64,000 bases of DNA from Amblyornis subalaris (Eukaryota > Chordata > Aves > Passeriformes > Ptilonorhynchidae): NCBI GenBank assembly GCA_018881555.1, contig JACAXG010000012.1, forward strand, positions 9,342,980 through 9,406,979, read 5' to 3'. Below are positions 37,064 through 51,411 of this stretch, in pieces. Under the pieces are notes generated by a model. It saw nothing but the letters and a program-made list of their open reading frames with translations. It ran no database searches and had not been told where the DNA came from. Both the position numbers and the translations under genes were made by a program. Every line of letters begins with the position of its first letter. The stretch's first letter is position 1.

Positions 37064-37376
37064 TGTTGTGATAAGAGTGAAAATGACTGACGTGGAGACC
37101 CCAGGCAGGTGCAAAGGAGAGCCTTTTATTGGCAAAAATCTGGCCTTTTTAAGCCGTTAGTCGGTTATCAGTTTACATAGTTTTAAGGCACAACAAACTA
37201 AGTTTAACCAACCACCATACACCAGGATGTGAACACGCGATGGTTATATAACTTGTTTTCTGCCTCTAATTCAGCTGAGTCACCTTCCCACAGTCCTTTT
37301 CTACTTAGCCTAAGTAACAGGCCTGAGCCATGATTTTACAAGGCCTTCCTTTACAAAGCCTTACTTATAGGTGACA
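37064..37376 (-). mobile_element. Complete solo LTR with 6-bp target-site duplication
   Basis: The 313-bp segment begins TGTTGTG and ends GTGACA, giving the TG...CA termini of retroviral LTRs. It is bracketed by GGGGAG (37058-37063) and GNGGAG (37377-37382), a 6-bp target duplication if the N at 37378 is G. On the minus strand a TATA-like TTAAAAA (about 37152-37146) precedes AATAAA (37130-37125), followed by 'ggctctcctttgcacctgcc' as R/U5, in the order U3-R-U5. There is no internal retroviral sequence, so it arose by recombination between the two LTRs of a provirus. A 6-bp duplication and compact TATA/AATAAA layout fit alpha/beta-like (ERVK-type) elements of birds. Confidence 0.85.
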
Positions 37377-37382
37377 GNGGAG

Positions 37383-40300
37383 GGGTTGCTCATATCTAAG
37401 CATATATGCAAGTATTCCCTATACAGAAGATGCCAGCCACTGGTCATCTAGACAACATCTTTGTAGGACTGGAGAGGAATTTTTTTCAATAGATATATTT
37501 CTTCCTCTCCCACCCTAAACTGAACTCCCTTAAAGCCTCATTGTACAGCAACTACACACAACATATAAAAACATATTCCAGGTGCCTGAACTAAAGATAG
37601 AATTTAAAGCTCATGCTGAATCTTTCTCACCTGAAAAAACACCAAGGAGGCTTACACAATGCTCAGCCCTGCTTCATGCTGCAGACACCTAACGTTTCTC
37701 TGAGGGACTTGAGCACAGGGCCAGCATACCCTCTGAGTCACGCAGTGGAGCCTTTTCCCTGGTTTAACCGAGGCTCAGTTCCTGCTCACGTGAATGGGAA
37801 TGCTTTACAACTATTAATAGGAGAGAGCTCTGTATTGCAATAGCACTTCTGAGGACATACTGTACCAGGTGCTATACACATAACAAGTAGGAAGGAGACA
37901 GCTGTACCTGGAAGAATATATGATCCTTACAGAACAACCAAACCAACAAATCTAGGTAAATGACCAGCCTTTTGAACAGATGCACTTGAGGCACAAAAAG
38001 AAGACCAAACTCACATAGGAAGGCTCATCAAATCCAGAACTGGCTATCCCTTGCCAAGAGTACTCACATCACAACTGCACAAGCCAAACAATTACTTTTA
38101 CTGCTTGACTGTGTTGAAAATGCTCTAATACATTCACCTCAGGTGACGTTCCAAAAGGTGCTGCCCATTTGCTCAGCCAGTAGTCTTTCACTAATTAAAG
38201 TTTCAGTACCAGTCTAGAAATTAAAGCAATTATAGAAATAAGTAAATAAATTAAATCACAACCATCATCCTGTTATCATCTTTGAAAAATACTTTTAATA
38301 AAGAATGAACTGGCCAACACAATAATTGAGCACAAAAATCCTCCCTCCAGTCCAAATGTACACTAATTGCTTCAAGTCCTCTTTGGTTGTATGCAACAGG
38401 GGCTTCTTCCTTCATTCAGAGACATCCCAGCTCCCAGTCTTTAACAGAGCCACAGGGAAGTTAGATGTCTTGGACATGCTGAAATGACCATTTTAGTCTG
38501 AATCCGTGACATTTTCTGCCAACTTTTGATTCTTAAGATCACAACATAACTAAAACCTTTTTTTTTTCCCAAGCATGCTGCTATTACAAGGTTTTGAGTC
38601 AGCAGGAACACATGCATATTTTTCAGAGAGTAATTTTTCCAGTGACTTAATGTCTGAATGAATTTATCATGAGACGTGGAAGTGTTATTAACATTTGCCC
38701 CAAGCAAAAGAGTAGCTTTGAGAGTGTCCACACACATTTGCGTCATTCCAGCCACGGTTCACTACCTTGAATACTCATTCCACCAGACTGTTTGGTCCTG
38801 GTAAACACCGGATAAGTTTTCCTGGCTCCTGTACTTATTAAACTAAAGGAACACTTTGCTGACAAGTGTGTAGCTGGTTTATTTCAGAACCCCAGAAAGC
38901 ATTCACAGGCTGTCTCTGAAAAAGTGTCTTTCATACAAGATCACAAACCTGGCTGGCACAATAAGGAACAGAACTTTGGACTCTGTAGAGCCTTTCGATA
39001 CACCAGAAAAATATTTTGAAGATGGAAAGAGTGAATCCACAGAAATGTCCCAAAGATGAAGGGAAGCTACGCAGAAGGTGATCTGCAATGCAATTCTCCT
39101 TCCTATGGATACCTAACATCTACGCCTTACTTACATGGCACTGCTACATCTTTCCAAAAAATGCAGGACTGAGACATTTTTGTGACGCCAAGTTTGTCAA
39201 TTTTTCCCACAGGCCAGGATAATTTTGTTCCCATCCAACTGCAGCCAGAGATCTGTTCTGCATCAAGTGCAGATCCTCCCAGAACCTTTCCAGAGCTTTC
39301 CCCCCAAATGTCAATAGCATGCAAATGAATTCCACATGCAAATGAGCAGCTCACTGAATATGACAAAATTGTCCTGTTATTCCAGTTCTGTGACTCGAGA
39401 AAAACAAGGCAGCTACACTACTTATGTGTTACCTTTTATCCAAAACCTCTGTTAAGCACACAGAGGCCAGATTCAGAATAACATACACATCTCCGATTGT
39501 GTCCTAGTCCATGAGCTGACTTATTGGAAAGCTGGGATTTATTACTCTGTTAGGTCGCAGATAAAGGTGGCAAAATTCAGTTTCTAAAGGCAATAAAACA
39601 TTGCTGTATGGGTACTGATGATTCAGTTTCTTCACTCTGTGTAAAAGCCTGAATAGGCTTTGTATGAGTTTATATCAGGGTGTTGGAATACAGAATCTTC
39701 CTCTTCCCTACTTGCTAAACAGTCTGGTACTGATGGTTCCAGTAATCTCCACAGCCTTCCCCTACAGACCCACAGTCATAGGCTGGGAACGTTCTATCTT
39801 GTTCTCCCCATGCCCTTCCATGTCAGAGACATGCACTGTGGAAGCTCTGTCACAATCCATATACAAAGCAATTCATGACAAAGCTTTAAATACTTTGTGA
39901 TGTATCACATTATGAACTAATGGTTTATTGTTTAGTTGTACCAAAACTTATGGTACATTAGAAGCAAGAACAATCTCAGATCCCTTTCTTGCTTAACAGT
40001 TTTAACTTCCATTGGATAGATGTGAATAAAGAGATTGTGGGTGGATCAAGAGAGGACAGACCCATAGTTTTTTAAAGGAAACCACTGTCAACACCAAACT
40101 ATGAACATTTTGAAAAACTAAACCACTTTGTGAAAGAGTTTGAAAAACTACTGGTAATGTATAGCTAGATTCTATTCCAGAAACTTTACAGCTCCTCCTT
40201 TACAATAAGTACATGTTGTACTTTAACATAGTGAGCTTATAGCTCTTAGCAATTTAATTATGTAGATTCTGAGAACTCATTTCACTAGTGGCTCATTTCA

Positions 40301-43300
40301 CAAAGTTGTACCACAGTACACTGCAAAAATTCAGATACCTTGTGTAAACCCATTCAACAAAAATTTTTCTCCTGTCATCAAGTTCTTGCAGGAAACAACA
40401 TATTGGGTGACCCATTAAACACATCCTGTATACTAACAGTTCCCTACTGGTTTCAATAGGGTGTCAGGTACATCAAGCATACTGAGAGTTCTCAGTCAGA
40501 AAATTAAGAGCACTTAAAACTGAATCACTCCGGCCATTATAAAAATCATTCAACACTAGTGCTACCAGTAACAGCACTTCTTTTAACTACTCTATTAAGA
40601 CCCTGCAATTAGCCATTCTATAATTCATTTCAAAGAACAATTTGCAAGAGCAAAATTTTGTTTTTCCATCTGAATCCACAATAATTATTAAAACTTTAAT
40701 AATTCTTAGATGTTAATGCACCTGTTTAAAATAAACAACATCTGCTAGGTAACACAGACAACAGAACTAATTGTGTTGCTGCAGAACTGGGGCACAAACT
40801 TAGAATTAAGGCAATTTCAAGTAGTTGCAGCGATCATAAGGTTCAAGAGCAATTCCTGTACTTTAAGAACACAAAAGCTGTGCTAAAGTCTCACAGATCC
40901 ATTGGACTTTTGCCCATCCTTCTCATAAAAATTAATAAAAATCTCACTGCATATGGCAAAGCTATAGTAGGAAGTGGGAACACACAGATAAAAATGTTCG
41001 TTCAAAAAGCATCAGTTTGATTTAATTTTCACATTGGTGAGAAAGATCTCACGGTCCCAGGATGCATCTATGTAATACTACTCCAGCAAAAGCAAATATT
41101 AAGGCTTTATGTGATTCAGTTTGAAGAAATCCCCAGACATCATTGCCAAGGAGTTCCAGGAAAATGCAGGTATTGATTTCAGAATAACTGAGTTTATGGA
41201 TCAAAAAGCTTTTGCTTCCTTCACCTATTTTTCGGGTAAAGGTTAAAGGTTAATTTCAACTCAAGCATAAATCCACTGCAGCCACAGTGTCTAACCAGAG
41301 TCCTCTTTCAGGGGATGACTTAACAGAGAAAATTTGAGAAGGTCGTCCCTTCTCTCTCAGCTCCTGTCACATGGGGCACATATTCCTAGGACATTCGGTG
41401 GACAATACATAGCTCTTCTATTCCTGCATCCACACCAACCAATGCAGTTATACTGGGAAAGCCACCTGCTCCACAGACCCCTGTGGGAGTGGCCTTGCCA
41501 CAGCTACANAGTTATCCAGTTCCTCTTCTCCTGACAGAGGGTGTTTGTGTGTATCCACAATCAACAGTCACCTGTCTCAAGTCTCAACAGGAGCCAAGGA
41601 CTCTCCTCGTCAAAAGAACAGCTCAGCTGGTATTCAAGGCTGTTTGATCATCGAATTCAAGGGTGAGGCATCAACCCTAATGATCTGAGAGACAAGTCTG
41701 AAGCACTCTGCCAGGCTGTGTTAAAACATTCAGCTCCATATGGCACAGAACAGGAGCAAAGCCTCTCCCTCAGGAGTATTTGGAGCCTGCTGTGGACAGA
41801 CTGCTGACACTGCACATCAGTGAGGAAAACACTGCAGAGCAGGACTGAAAGCACTGTGTGACCTTGGAAGAGCCTCGTGTCCCTGTGGAGATGCACAGCA
41901 GGAGCATATCTCCCACAGAGCCTACAGCAGGATATATTTGGAACTATAAACACAGCCTAATATGAAGACATTATAATACATTTTTTATTTACAGCTGTTA
42001 GGAACTTGCTTGTATCTCTGAAATCTCTTGCATCTGTTCTTCCAGCAGGCTTGCAGAATGGCTAGGAGCACACTTCTCAGTTACTAGAAAAACAGTAGGA
42101 GCAAGCCAGACTAAAAGAGGCTCTTGGTACAAACTGGTGGTTAATCATCTGCCCATTAAATTAAACATGTAAACAAAGCTTCATAACAGAGATATTTGTT
42201 AGGGAGTATTTATCAGCTCTTTAATGTTTCCCATCTTAGAAGTTCTTTCATTCTTCAAAACTGTATCTTGATGCTAATTTTGTTACATTCAGCTTCAGCA
42301 ATATAATCTTGTAGTATAAAGCAGCATCAGTGGTTATGCAAGAAAAGGAAATTAAGAGCAAGCTCAAAGGTTGATACATGTCTGTTACAAGGTTTGTCAA
42401 AAACATGCATATCCTGACAGATGCTGTGAGTTGAGTGGTAATTACATACAGAGATGAGATAATCACTGGGTAAGCCTGTGTAAAGTAATCTGGTGATCCC
42501 ACCTGGTCCTAACAAGCACATTCCTTTCTATTACCAGAATACGGAGTGGAACTGATGATGGACTTTGGCACCCTGTGGTTATTGTACTTTGATGTATCTT
42601 TATAAATCCATTGCCTGACTTTTAGCAGCAACTTTTCTTTTTTTTGTCACTTAATATGACCCATGCTTAGTAACTTTAGAAATACTGCTGTTAAGTAGAT
42701 CTAAATGTTTTGATGTAATGGTCATGACTACAGACAAAATTTTTTTTATTTCAGCAGCTGAACTGTAAATGTGCACAAGTGAGAAAAACATTTAACAGTG
42801 GTCTGTCATGGGGATAGCTTAAAAAAGTCCCACCAAGTGGTCAGGATCAAGTAAGTTCTAGTTCATCAAAGGTGAGAATAAAATAACACATAGTTGCATT
42901 GATGCAAAAAGTGGGAATATGCTCTCTAAAAGGTTAACTACACATAGTTCAACCTAAAATTCTACAGCCTGCCCTAGCAAAGACTGCAAGGTAAGGTCCT
43001 TTTCAGTTAAAATGCTGACTATGCTAGTCTGACAGATGTTTCCTGTCCTATTGGCTCTGTTAGTGCTTCACTCAATTTCTATGTCTCTAACAAATGTTGG
43101 CTAACTGATAGGTTTTAGTCCTTCTCACTCATGCTGTTGGCTCTGTATCAGGCCAGTACAGATGCCTCCAAATTAGCTCCGAGCATTAACATTCCAATTC
43201 TTCATCTTTTGCACACGACCCATGCATCCTATTTTGTTTTGTGAGTTCCCACAGATGAAGATGTTTTTCTGTTTGACATATCATGCTTGTATGAACATCT

Positions 43301-45439
43301 CCATGCTTTCAGATCTCCAGTACTTTCTTCAATTTTTCCTATTTTCCACTTCCATTTTCCAAATCTGTCCTTGGAATTGTCACCAGGAGGGAAGATCGAG
43401 GAAAAAAACCCATAACTAAGTGCTGAGTTCATTTTACCATATGTGAAGTTGCACTAGAAGCCAAGGCATTTTTTTGTATCATCTAATCTATTGCAGAAGA
43501 TGCCAGAAAATGAAGCAGCCAAGGACTTACCAGGTACTGGGCCAATACGAGAGCACTGATGGCCTATCCCAGCTGTCAGCAAAAGCATTGGAAAGACTGG
43601 ATCTGGGCCTAAGGTTTTTAAAATCTGAAGCTGGAAGGGTTTTGCCACAAGAAGAAAAATCTGGTTCATGCTACAACATAATCAACTCTATTTCAACACT
43701 AACAGTAACCTTTTTAAATTGTAAACTGCCAATGTAAACTGCCTCTGGAGACAATGTTTGGTGCCCATGGAAAAAGCTGTGGCAAACTGAGAATATTTAA
43801 CAGCATTTAACATAGCTCTCTGTGTGTGTTGATCCATCAGATCACACAACAGATTTAACAATAACCTTGGGCTTTTTTGAGGATGACTTGGATGGGTACT
43901 ATAATTCTAGAGGAAATAGAGCTTGGATACCCCTTACAACACAGATTTTTACAGCTCTTTATTCAGCAATGCTTTCTGTAATCTTACTCTGTTTGAATAA
44001 GGGGACAGACAATCTCAGAGCAATGACACCAAACAGCAAATAAAATCATGCCTGTGTTCATGTTTGCAGGATCCAGGCCTTATGGTACAGCCAGAAAAAT
44101 TTATAAGAGATTCCCACACAAGGGGTTAGATTCTCCCATGGCAAAAAACTGGAGCAGCTCTTTATTAAAAGAGTTCATAAGGGCTTCCTTTATGCTGTCC
44201 ACTCTCTCTCTAGGTAATGGTACAGACATTAAAGGTGAGTTACAAGGATATCAAAAGAGTCAGTCAACTCTGATTTTATGGTTTCAGCAATTTAGGGGAA
44301 TATGACAAGGTTGCAGCCTTCTACAATAAATAATTAAACTGAGTAAAGGAGAGCACTGTTGTTACGAATACATGACCTGTCTATTAGAGCTATACCCATC
44401 TACTGAAATGAGGGAATGTTTTTGGTCAGTTGAATAAAGGAACTGGAAGGCAACAAGCTGAAAGGCAGATATTAGCCTAATAAGTAACCATCCAGCAAAC
44501 AACAGGAGTCAAGCCTGCATGGAACAGACAATAAGATGCACCCAATGAGGACACACACAGAGGAGAACAGTCTACGAGACACAAGGGGACACACTCTGTT
44601 CCTCTCATGCTGAGAAAGACTCATCTGGGATCTCCTGTTTGTTTTATTTGGTTGGTTGGGGTTTTTAAAATCCTTTTTTCCTCTATTTTCTACTACTTTT
44701 CTCCATCTATATACCTAATTTTCACATGAGCTAGAATAGGAATTTGGGAAATCTAGTTTGGGACCTCAGATACTTCTCACCTGATGATCATCACATGCAA
44801 AATAAATGGGTCTTTCACACCTAAAATCCTGTGATAAAGTCCTCACTGAAACTAGCTAGCTTTAGCTTCCAAATATTAGATACTACGTCATCCTCTACTA
44901 AACTAAGAGCTGCTAGAATTATCTTCCCCAGTCACAAATTTGTTAGTAGAAAAACAGTTCTCTCTAAATCAAGACTGAAATGAAGTAAGCCTTAAATCCC
45001 TCACCCAAAAATCCTTCCTGGTTCTCAAAAATTTTTTACTTTCTACATGTATTCCAAGTGTCCAACTGACTTTTGAATGCATGGACACCAAAGACCCAGG
45101 CAAGTTACACGTGGAATGATTTTGCTGTTTATCACTTTAATGTCTTTTCCCTACAACCACATGATGTTCCTTGCTTACACGTACCACAAGCACTCCACTG
45201 AGCTGCAGAATCACACTGGGAATGCACATGCAACTGCTTATTTAGATGACCCCTCATTCCCTGCCAATGTTACTGTACGCAGTGCGCTATCTGGTAATTT
45301 TGACGAACATACAGATCCTGCATTTCCCTGTCTGATCTCCTCCTCCCCAAGTAAACCTTACCTGACAGAATAATATCTGTACAAGTACCACCTCAATCCT
45401 TGCCAAATGCAAGAAAACTTCAGTGAAAAAAATGTTCCA
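37383..45439. other. Non-coding interval, no gene seen
   Basis: Eight kilobases without recognised exons. The block 41330-41950 is GC-richer than its surroundings and may be an old unrecognised repeat; it contains an N at 41509. A plus-strand AAG/GTAAGG donor-like site near 42989 and a minus-strand CAG/GTAAGG near 45360 stand alone, without a convincing partner. Confidence 0.45.
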
Positions 45440-45464
45440 GAGAAGTGTTTTTCAAACACTTCTC
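45440..45464. repeat. 11-bp perfect inverted repeat, 3-base loop
   Basis: GAGAAGTGTTT (45440-45450) and AAACACTTCTC (45454-45464) flank TTC. RNA or single-stranded DNA from this site would form a tight hairpin. Confidence 0.85.
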
Positions 45465-48400
45465 ATTGTCACCTTTGACTAGAACAGACAAATTTTGAGA
45501 CAAAAGAACGACTTCCAAGTCCTTCATTGCAATACTTAGACATGATAACTGAAAAGCTCTAGTCCAGAAAACTACAAATCACAACTCACCCTTTTTTGTC
45601 AAGCCTTTGTATGTGGGACATACAGCTGCCTAGTACCCAGGAAAACTACAGATCTTGCAGGAAAGGTGTGCCACATCTTTATTTTGAACAGATAAAATTA
45701 AATTGGTCACAAAATCCTGTTGCCAACACAATGGAACAAAGTGCAAGAGCAGGATTTGCAACCTCTGTGTTGAGATTATTCAATCCAACCTCCTGTGGCT
45801 TCTGTGAAGGTACTTGTCAGGGGCTGGAGCTAATCCTTATTTGCTCAACTAGTTGGACACACTTTCACTTTAGCTTCAGAGGTTCAGCCAGCTGCTCCAT
45901 CATTTGCACCACAGGTATCTGCTATCACCCACAACACTCCCATCACACCCACAGTCTATTCCCACTGGCTACCAAGTTGCCGGTGTGAATGTGAGAGGCA
46001 TAGAAGTAAAGGTAAATTAGGAGAACTATTTGTAGCTATAACATCCCTAGAAACTGCACAGCCTCTACTGCACAATGTCAGAGATCTTCTCCTCCTCTTT
46101 TTCTACTCAAAGTCTTTTTCCTAACCAGGTGCTCAAAGAGCCCATCTCCAGGTTCATGCCAGGCACGTCCTGCTCTCTGTGCACTGTACCAGCTCTGGGC
46201 AGGTTCAGTAAGCTCTGGGAAGATGCTCAGGCAGTGACAATCCTTGTGGGTCTTCAGGTCTCTGCAACTTGATATCAGAAATCCCTTATCATGAACCAGC
46301 TGGTAGAAAAAAATGTGGGACAAGACAGATGTTCTACCTCAGCACTGGAAGAGAGCATTTCAGCCCCAGCTGTTCCTGAGGGGCTCTCCAGAACCTTTGG
46401 GAGTGCTCAGTACAAAGCCTGACCACAGAGCATATGAACAGCTTTCATTTCTCATTTTAAACTGCCACAGGTAATTATTTTTCCCCCAAGGTAAAGATAG
46501 GAAGGGCTCAAGACTCTCTAGTACCACTATATCTGTCTTTACCTCAGATTTCACTTGGTCATGCATATGGACAATGTCAAATTGCCTCCTGTCTTCCAGA
46601 AACAATTCAGTTAATGCATACTGAGTCAGATGACACAGCAGTGTCAGAGACAGTAAGTATTAAGTCTCATGCTTGTACATAGAAGTGTTCTTTGGGGACA
46701 TATTCCGGCTCATGTAACAAAAACCAGAAACCTGGTGCTTCCCCTCCATGTGAACAAGCAGGTTACCAACTCATCCTTATATCCTGCTTCCAGTCTAGTC
46801 TCCGGGGTTCCTTCCACATTCCTCTATATGTACGTACTGGGCTGAAGTTTTAAATGTAGCCATGCCTTTTCTTTTCCCACCCCTTACCCAGAATTTCAGA
46901 AAACTCATTCCCACCTGACTTATCACATGGCTTCTTGATATAGAAGTTGTACATCCCAACACAACACAAGATTTGCAGATCTAACAAAACTCTTACTTCA
47001 TTTCAGCATTCAGTCATCTCCACCCCTTTATCTCTTCTTGTGAGGATGAGCAAACTCACAAGGTTCACACAGGGAGCCAGAGGCAGGCAGGAAAGCAGGA
47101 TCCTTCACCCCCTTCCAGGGGCTGCAGGGCCTGGATTAGTTCAGAACCAATCACACCACCATCTTACCTATCTGTTGTTATACAAAAAAAATAAAAAGAC
47201 AGAAGCTCTTCACATGGACAAACAAGAGTTGGGATTCACTTAACAGAAAGATGTAAGTACAAAGCACTAGCAGAAAACCCACATGCTGGCTCCTGCTAAC
47301 ACCTGTCAGCACCACTGTGATGACATCTGTTTCACACATGTCCTGGCTTGGCAGGCACCTGATTTACATTTTCACACTTTGTATCAGCTTTCTACACACT
47401 TGCTCTCCAGCACAGTGTTCATACATCAGACACCACTGTCGTCTCATTTTTCAGTGCTGTCACAGCTAGCTTATCGCAGAGGACAAAATTCTTGCTCTGA
47501 AGTACACCTGCATCAAAACACAGTAACCTTGAAGTAACATGTGAATTAATTACATAGCAATTTTAGGTTAAAAAGCCATTAACCTGTTAATAACCAAGCC
47601 TATTTCAATTCCAGACTTCTCCTTAGTGCACTCTAATAATGAACTCTGACTGTTTAACGAAAAATGGTAACCAGTAACTATGACTTCACTTGTCTTAACA
47701 GAATTGCACTCATTTCCAGCAGTCTTAAATTTGGCCCAGAAGCCACTTAACTCACTAGTCCCACTTTCTGAGGTACCAGGATCCTCTCTTTTTAATAAAG
47801 GACCTTATAGTGACCTGGCCAGCAATTACAAGTGCCTAAACTGAAAGGTTTACCCACCCTGAAGGATGCAGTGGTGGTAAGAATGCTTTGTGTCATTTGC
47901 AGCTTCATGGGCAAGAATGATGGACTGATGAGCAGGCCAAGATACTTCTGGCAAGTCTCTTAACTGAAGTTAACATTGCTTTTCTGTGACCACTAGAGAT
48001 TTATCACTGAAAGAGTGACACTAAATGCTTATGGGCTGTGGTTTATTTGCAGACACTGAAAAGTAGTAATGAATTGCATTATGGCAGAGGCCTAAGTCAG
48101 ATAACATATATATAATACAGGACCACATTCCTCAGAAATTATGATCTAAACTGACACAAGGTAAAGGGCAACAGAGCATCCTAGAAGAAAAGTGATCTAT
48201 CCATGGTAAGTCCGTTGCAATGTTTGTAACAGTACCAAGGTATTTTGCCTTTCAGATCCTGTACTACTGTTTTTCTGCAGAACTTTAAGTTCTACACTAC
48301 AGACAGGTAGGACGTTTGGATTTTCCAGTCATCTGTCCAGCGTTAAAAAAGGGCAGTCCTGGGTAATATTTAAGCCGTATATGAGATAGTAACTTAGTTG

Positions 48401-51392
48401 TTGCTGAGATTGATAATGCAAGACAGAAAATATTAGCAACTCCTTCTTAACAAGTAGGTCTTAACAAAGGAGGCTCCATATCTGCATATGAGGTGGTCAG
48501 CAGAGCAGTGCAGAGACACAGGAGATCACAAGAGCAGCTATATACCCTGAGTGCAAAAACCATGACAATCCCCTACATATAGAGATGTGAAAAAGGTTAT
48601 TGAATACCATCTAGATGGACTCCCAGAGAATTACGTAGACAGGCAAGTTGTAAAGATCTTCAATTGCAGGAGTTTTGCAGAACAGCGAGTTACTGGGCAG
48701 CAGCAGGCAGCAAACAACTTCTTGGCCCTACAGAGGAGCCTGATCTGAGCCTTAGAGAAAATTACAAAGTCTGGGAGAGGTTATCACTGACCACTGAAAA
48801 CAATGCCCCTCCACCAGCAGGATGGATGTTGCTATCAGGGCTAGTAGGCAAATTTCTCTCATGTTTCTGCCCTTATGAATCAGGTTATTATTATAAGAAA
48901 CAGGTCTGGGAATTCAAAGAGTTGCACCCCTAGGAACTCACATCTCTAGTTTGGGGATCAGCCCAGAAGGCTTAGAAGTCTATGTGGAGCTTGTAGTGGA
49001 TGTTTATAACAGATTTTGTTGCTCTTTCAGCTTTCCTGTCTGAGGTCANAGCTGAGGCGTTTTCTGTAGAGCAAGTAGAATAACCTAATCTATGAGAGAA
49101 ACCAGCAAGATCTTTATTGTGCCATTTTCACATGTGACTGTTCTCACTGCAGGTATCCTTAAAGCAGTGTGCAGTTATACCTCAATCATTAGCCCACTTG
49201 TTTTGTTAAAGCAACAGAGAGCTCTAGTGTGAAAGTGTTGGTATGGCCAAGAGAAAGAGAAAGGGATGAATGGGACAAAGGAGAGGAAAAAGAATAATCT
49301 CCATGGGCAGAAAAGCCTGTTCCCCTTCAGAGGTATAGAATCAGGAGTGCAGAACAGAAATTGGATGACACTTCACAATCCTCACTATAAGGAAGTAATC
49401 TATTTTTGCCCTGCTAGAATGGTGTATATTAGTAGATTAAACACAGTTGATAAATTAGTACTTTATATCTTCTTCTGTGATGCTGGGACCAACAGACTCT
49501 CACTTGGATATAACTATGGTAGAGCTTACAACTTTCAGAAGTCTCTTAATTCTTAGCACAATCTTGTGATAACAGTAAGAAAGTTCTGAAAATATCCCAT
49601 CTGGAGAGATAATGGAGTTGTTCGAGAATCAGAAAGGCAAACTACTACAAACCAGAATATAATGTATCAGCCCAGCATGAGGTGGGAAGGATGGCCAGTC
49701 AGACTCCAAAATTCTCCTGGAGCCCTGTTTTTCAATGAGTCTGTGTTACAGGATATGGACCTATTCCCACAACAAACATAGAGGTGTTTTCTGTACACCA
49801 CCACACATCTTGCAACCCAGCCCTCAGACAAACAAAAAAAGACTGATCTGACTCAGTCACTGAATTGTTATGAGAGCATTAATTTGCCAAGCTGTGTGAC
49901 AAACTCTAGCCCTCAACTACAAAGCACCTCCCAGCAGCTCAAGGAGTTCTTTGTTTTGGGTTGATCAGCTGCTTCCCAAAGGAAAGGGGACTGTAACAGC
50001 CACAATGTAGGAATAATTTTTTGTGCATGTAGACTCCATCCTGTTAGACTTGTAAATTTATTAGCAGATTTCAAACAAAGTTGACAGAGGAATGGCAATT
50101 CAGAGTTAAGACGAAACAGCCAGCTAAACAGAAGACACTATCTTCAGGATCTGGCTGAGGGAACAGCTTTTGACATCACAGAACATAGTTGGAATGCTAC
50201 TCTTTTAAATTTTGCAACTATTAAAAAGTCAAAGTTTGCATAAATCATGACGCAGAAATCTATAGAAACCAGATTTGTTACTTCAGTTGTTCTTCTTGTT
50301 CTAAAGGAAAAGTTCAAAGCTTTTCTTGATGGGATACTATTCCAACATTGATTTTTCAGTGGTACAGAAATCCTATTACTGTATCACAGCACATATAAAA
50401 TGGGGGACTAAATGCTTCCCTTAAGTGATTAAATGGTAGACAACAAATACAGTATTTTGCTTAAGAAGTTAAGAGATACTTTTTGTACTTTGGTACAAAC
50501 ACTGGAGCAGATAAAGGTTATTAAAGCATTCTCGGCACCAGCTTCCTTTCTCCCTTGAATTCTTGTTTTAACTCAGTTTTCACTTTAAGCTTGCCCTTCA
50601 CCATTATGGAATTTCATTGAATACAGAAGAAAGTGTTTTCTTTGCTGCCTGTGGTAATGAAACCTGTTGGCTTTGCTCACTCCAAGATGTGGGTGTGTCA
50701 CCAAGAGAGGACTTTGCTGCCAGCACAACAGCAGATATCACTGTCAGTACAGCTGGAATCGTGTTCCGCAAGTGTGTGACCCTCTGGTCATATAAAGGCA
50801 TCTAATTGTAACAGAGGGCTGTGTGTTTTACAGAAATAATAAAGTTCCCAAGCAAGAGGAAAATAGGAACATTTCACAAAGGGCTAAGTAAATGTTACTT
50901 TGCTGATTTTCACCCAATACTGTGCATTTCCAGTGCTGAAAGTCCCATGTGTCCTTCAGACTGGGATCATGCACCTCAAGCTTGGCTGAAAACGTGTCAG
51001 AACCCTGATGGCCTTCATCTGACTGAGGTACTCAGGGTGCTGTGATAGAACAAGAAATCTGTCCCTGGAAGCATAAGGGAGAGGTTGTCATTCTACAGTC
51101 TTAATAGGACATTTTAAATTTAATTTTGGGTTTATAAAACAACCTTGGGAAAAGGCTTTTGGTCTTGAACTAGAGTTTATGGACCTGACGTATGCTTTAC
51201 CATTCTTCTAGTGCCAGATGTAAAGCTTAAAGAAGATGCCAAAAAGCAAAAATATTATGCTTTCTCCTGGTACGCATTAATCTCCATTCTCTTTCATGTC
51301 AGAAGATGCCAGNCACAACCCCAGGCCTACCAAGTCACTCTGGAGAATTTCCTGTGAGGAAAGGGTACCTGCCTCCATGGGTCCTGACTAAG
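45465..51392. other. Non-coding interval, no gene seen
   Basis: No gene or young transposon recognised. A slightly GC-richer block at about 48660-48930 gives a 90-codon frame without motif. Ns occur at 49049 and 51313. Confidence 0.45.
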
Positions 51393-51411
51393 CGCAAAGA
51401 CTGTCTTTGCG
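51393..51411. repeat. 8-bp perfect inverted repeat, 3-base loop
   Basis: CGCAAAGA (51393-51400) and TCTTTGCG (51404-51411) pair around CTG. It is notable only for two preserved CpGs in an AT-rich setting. Confidence 0.75.
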
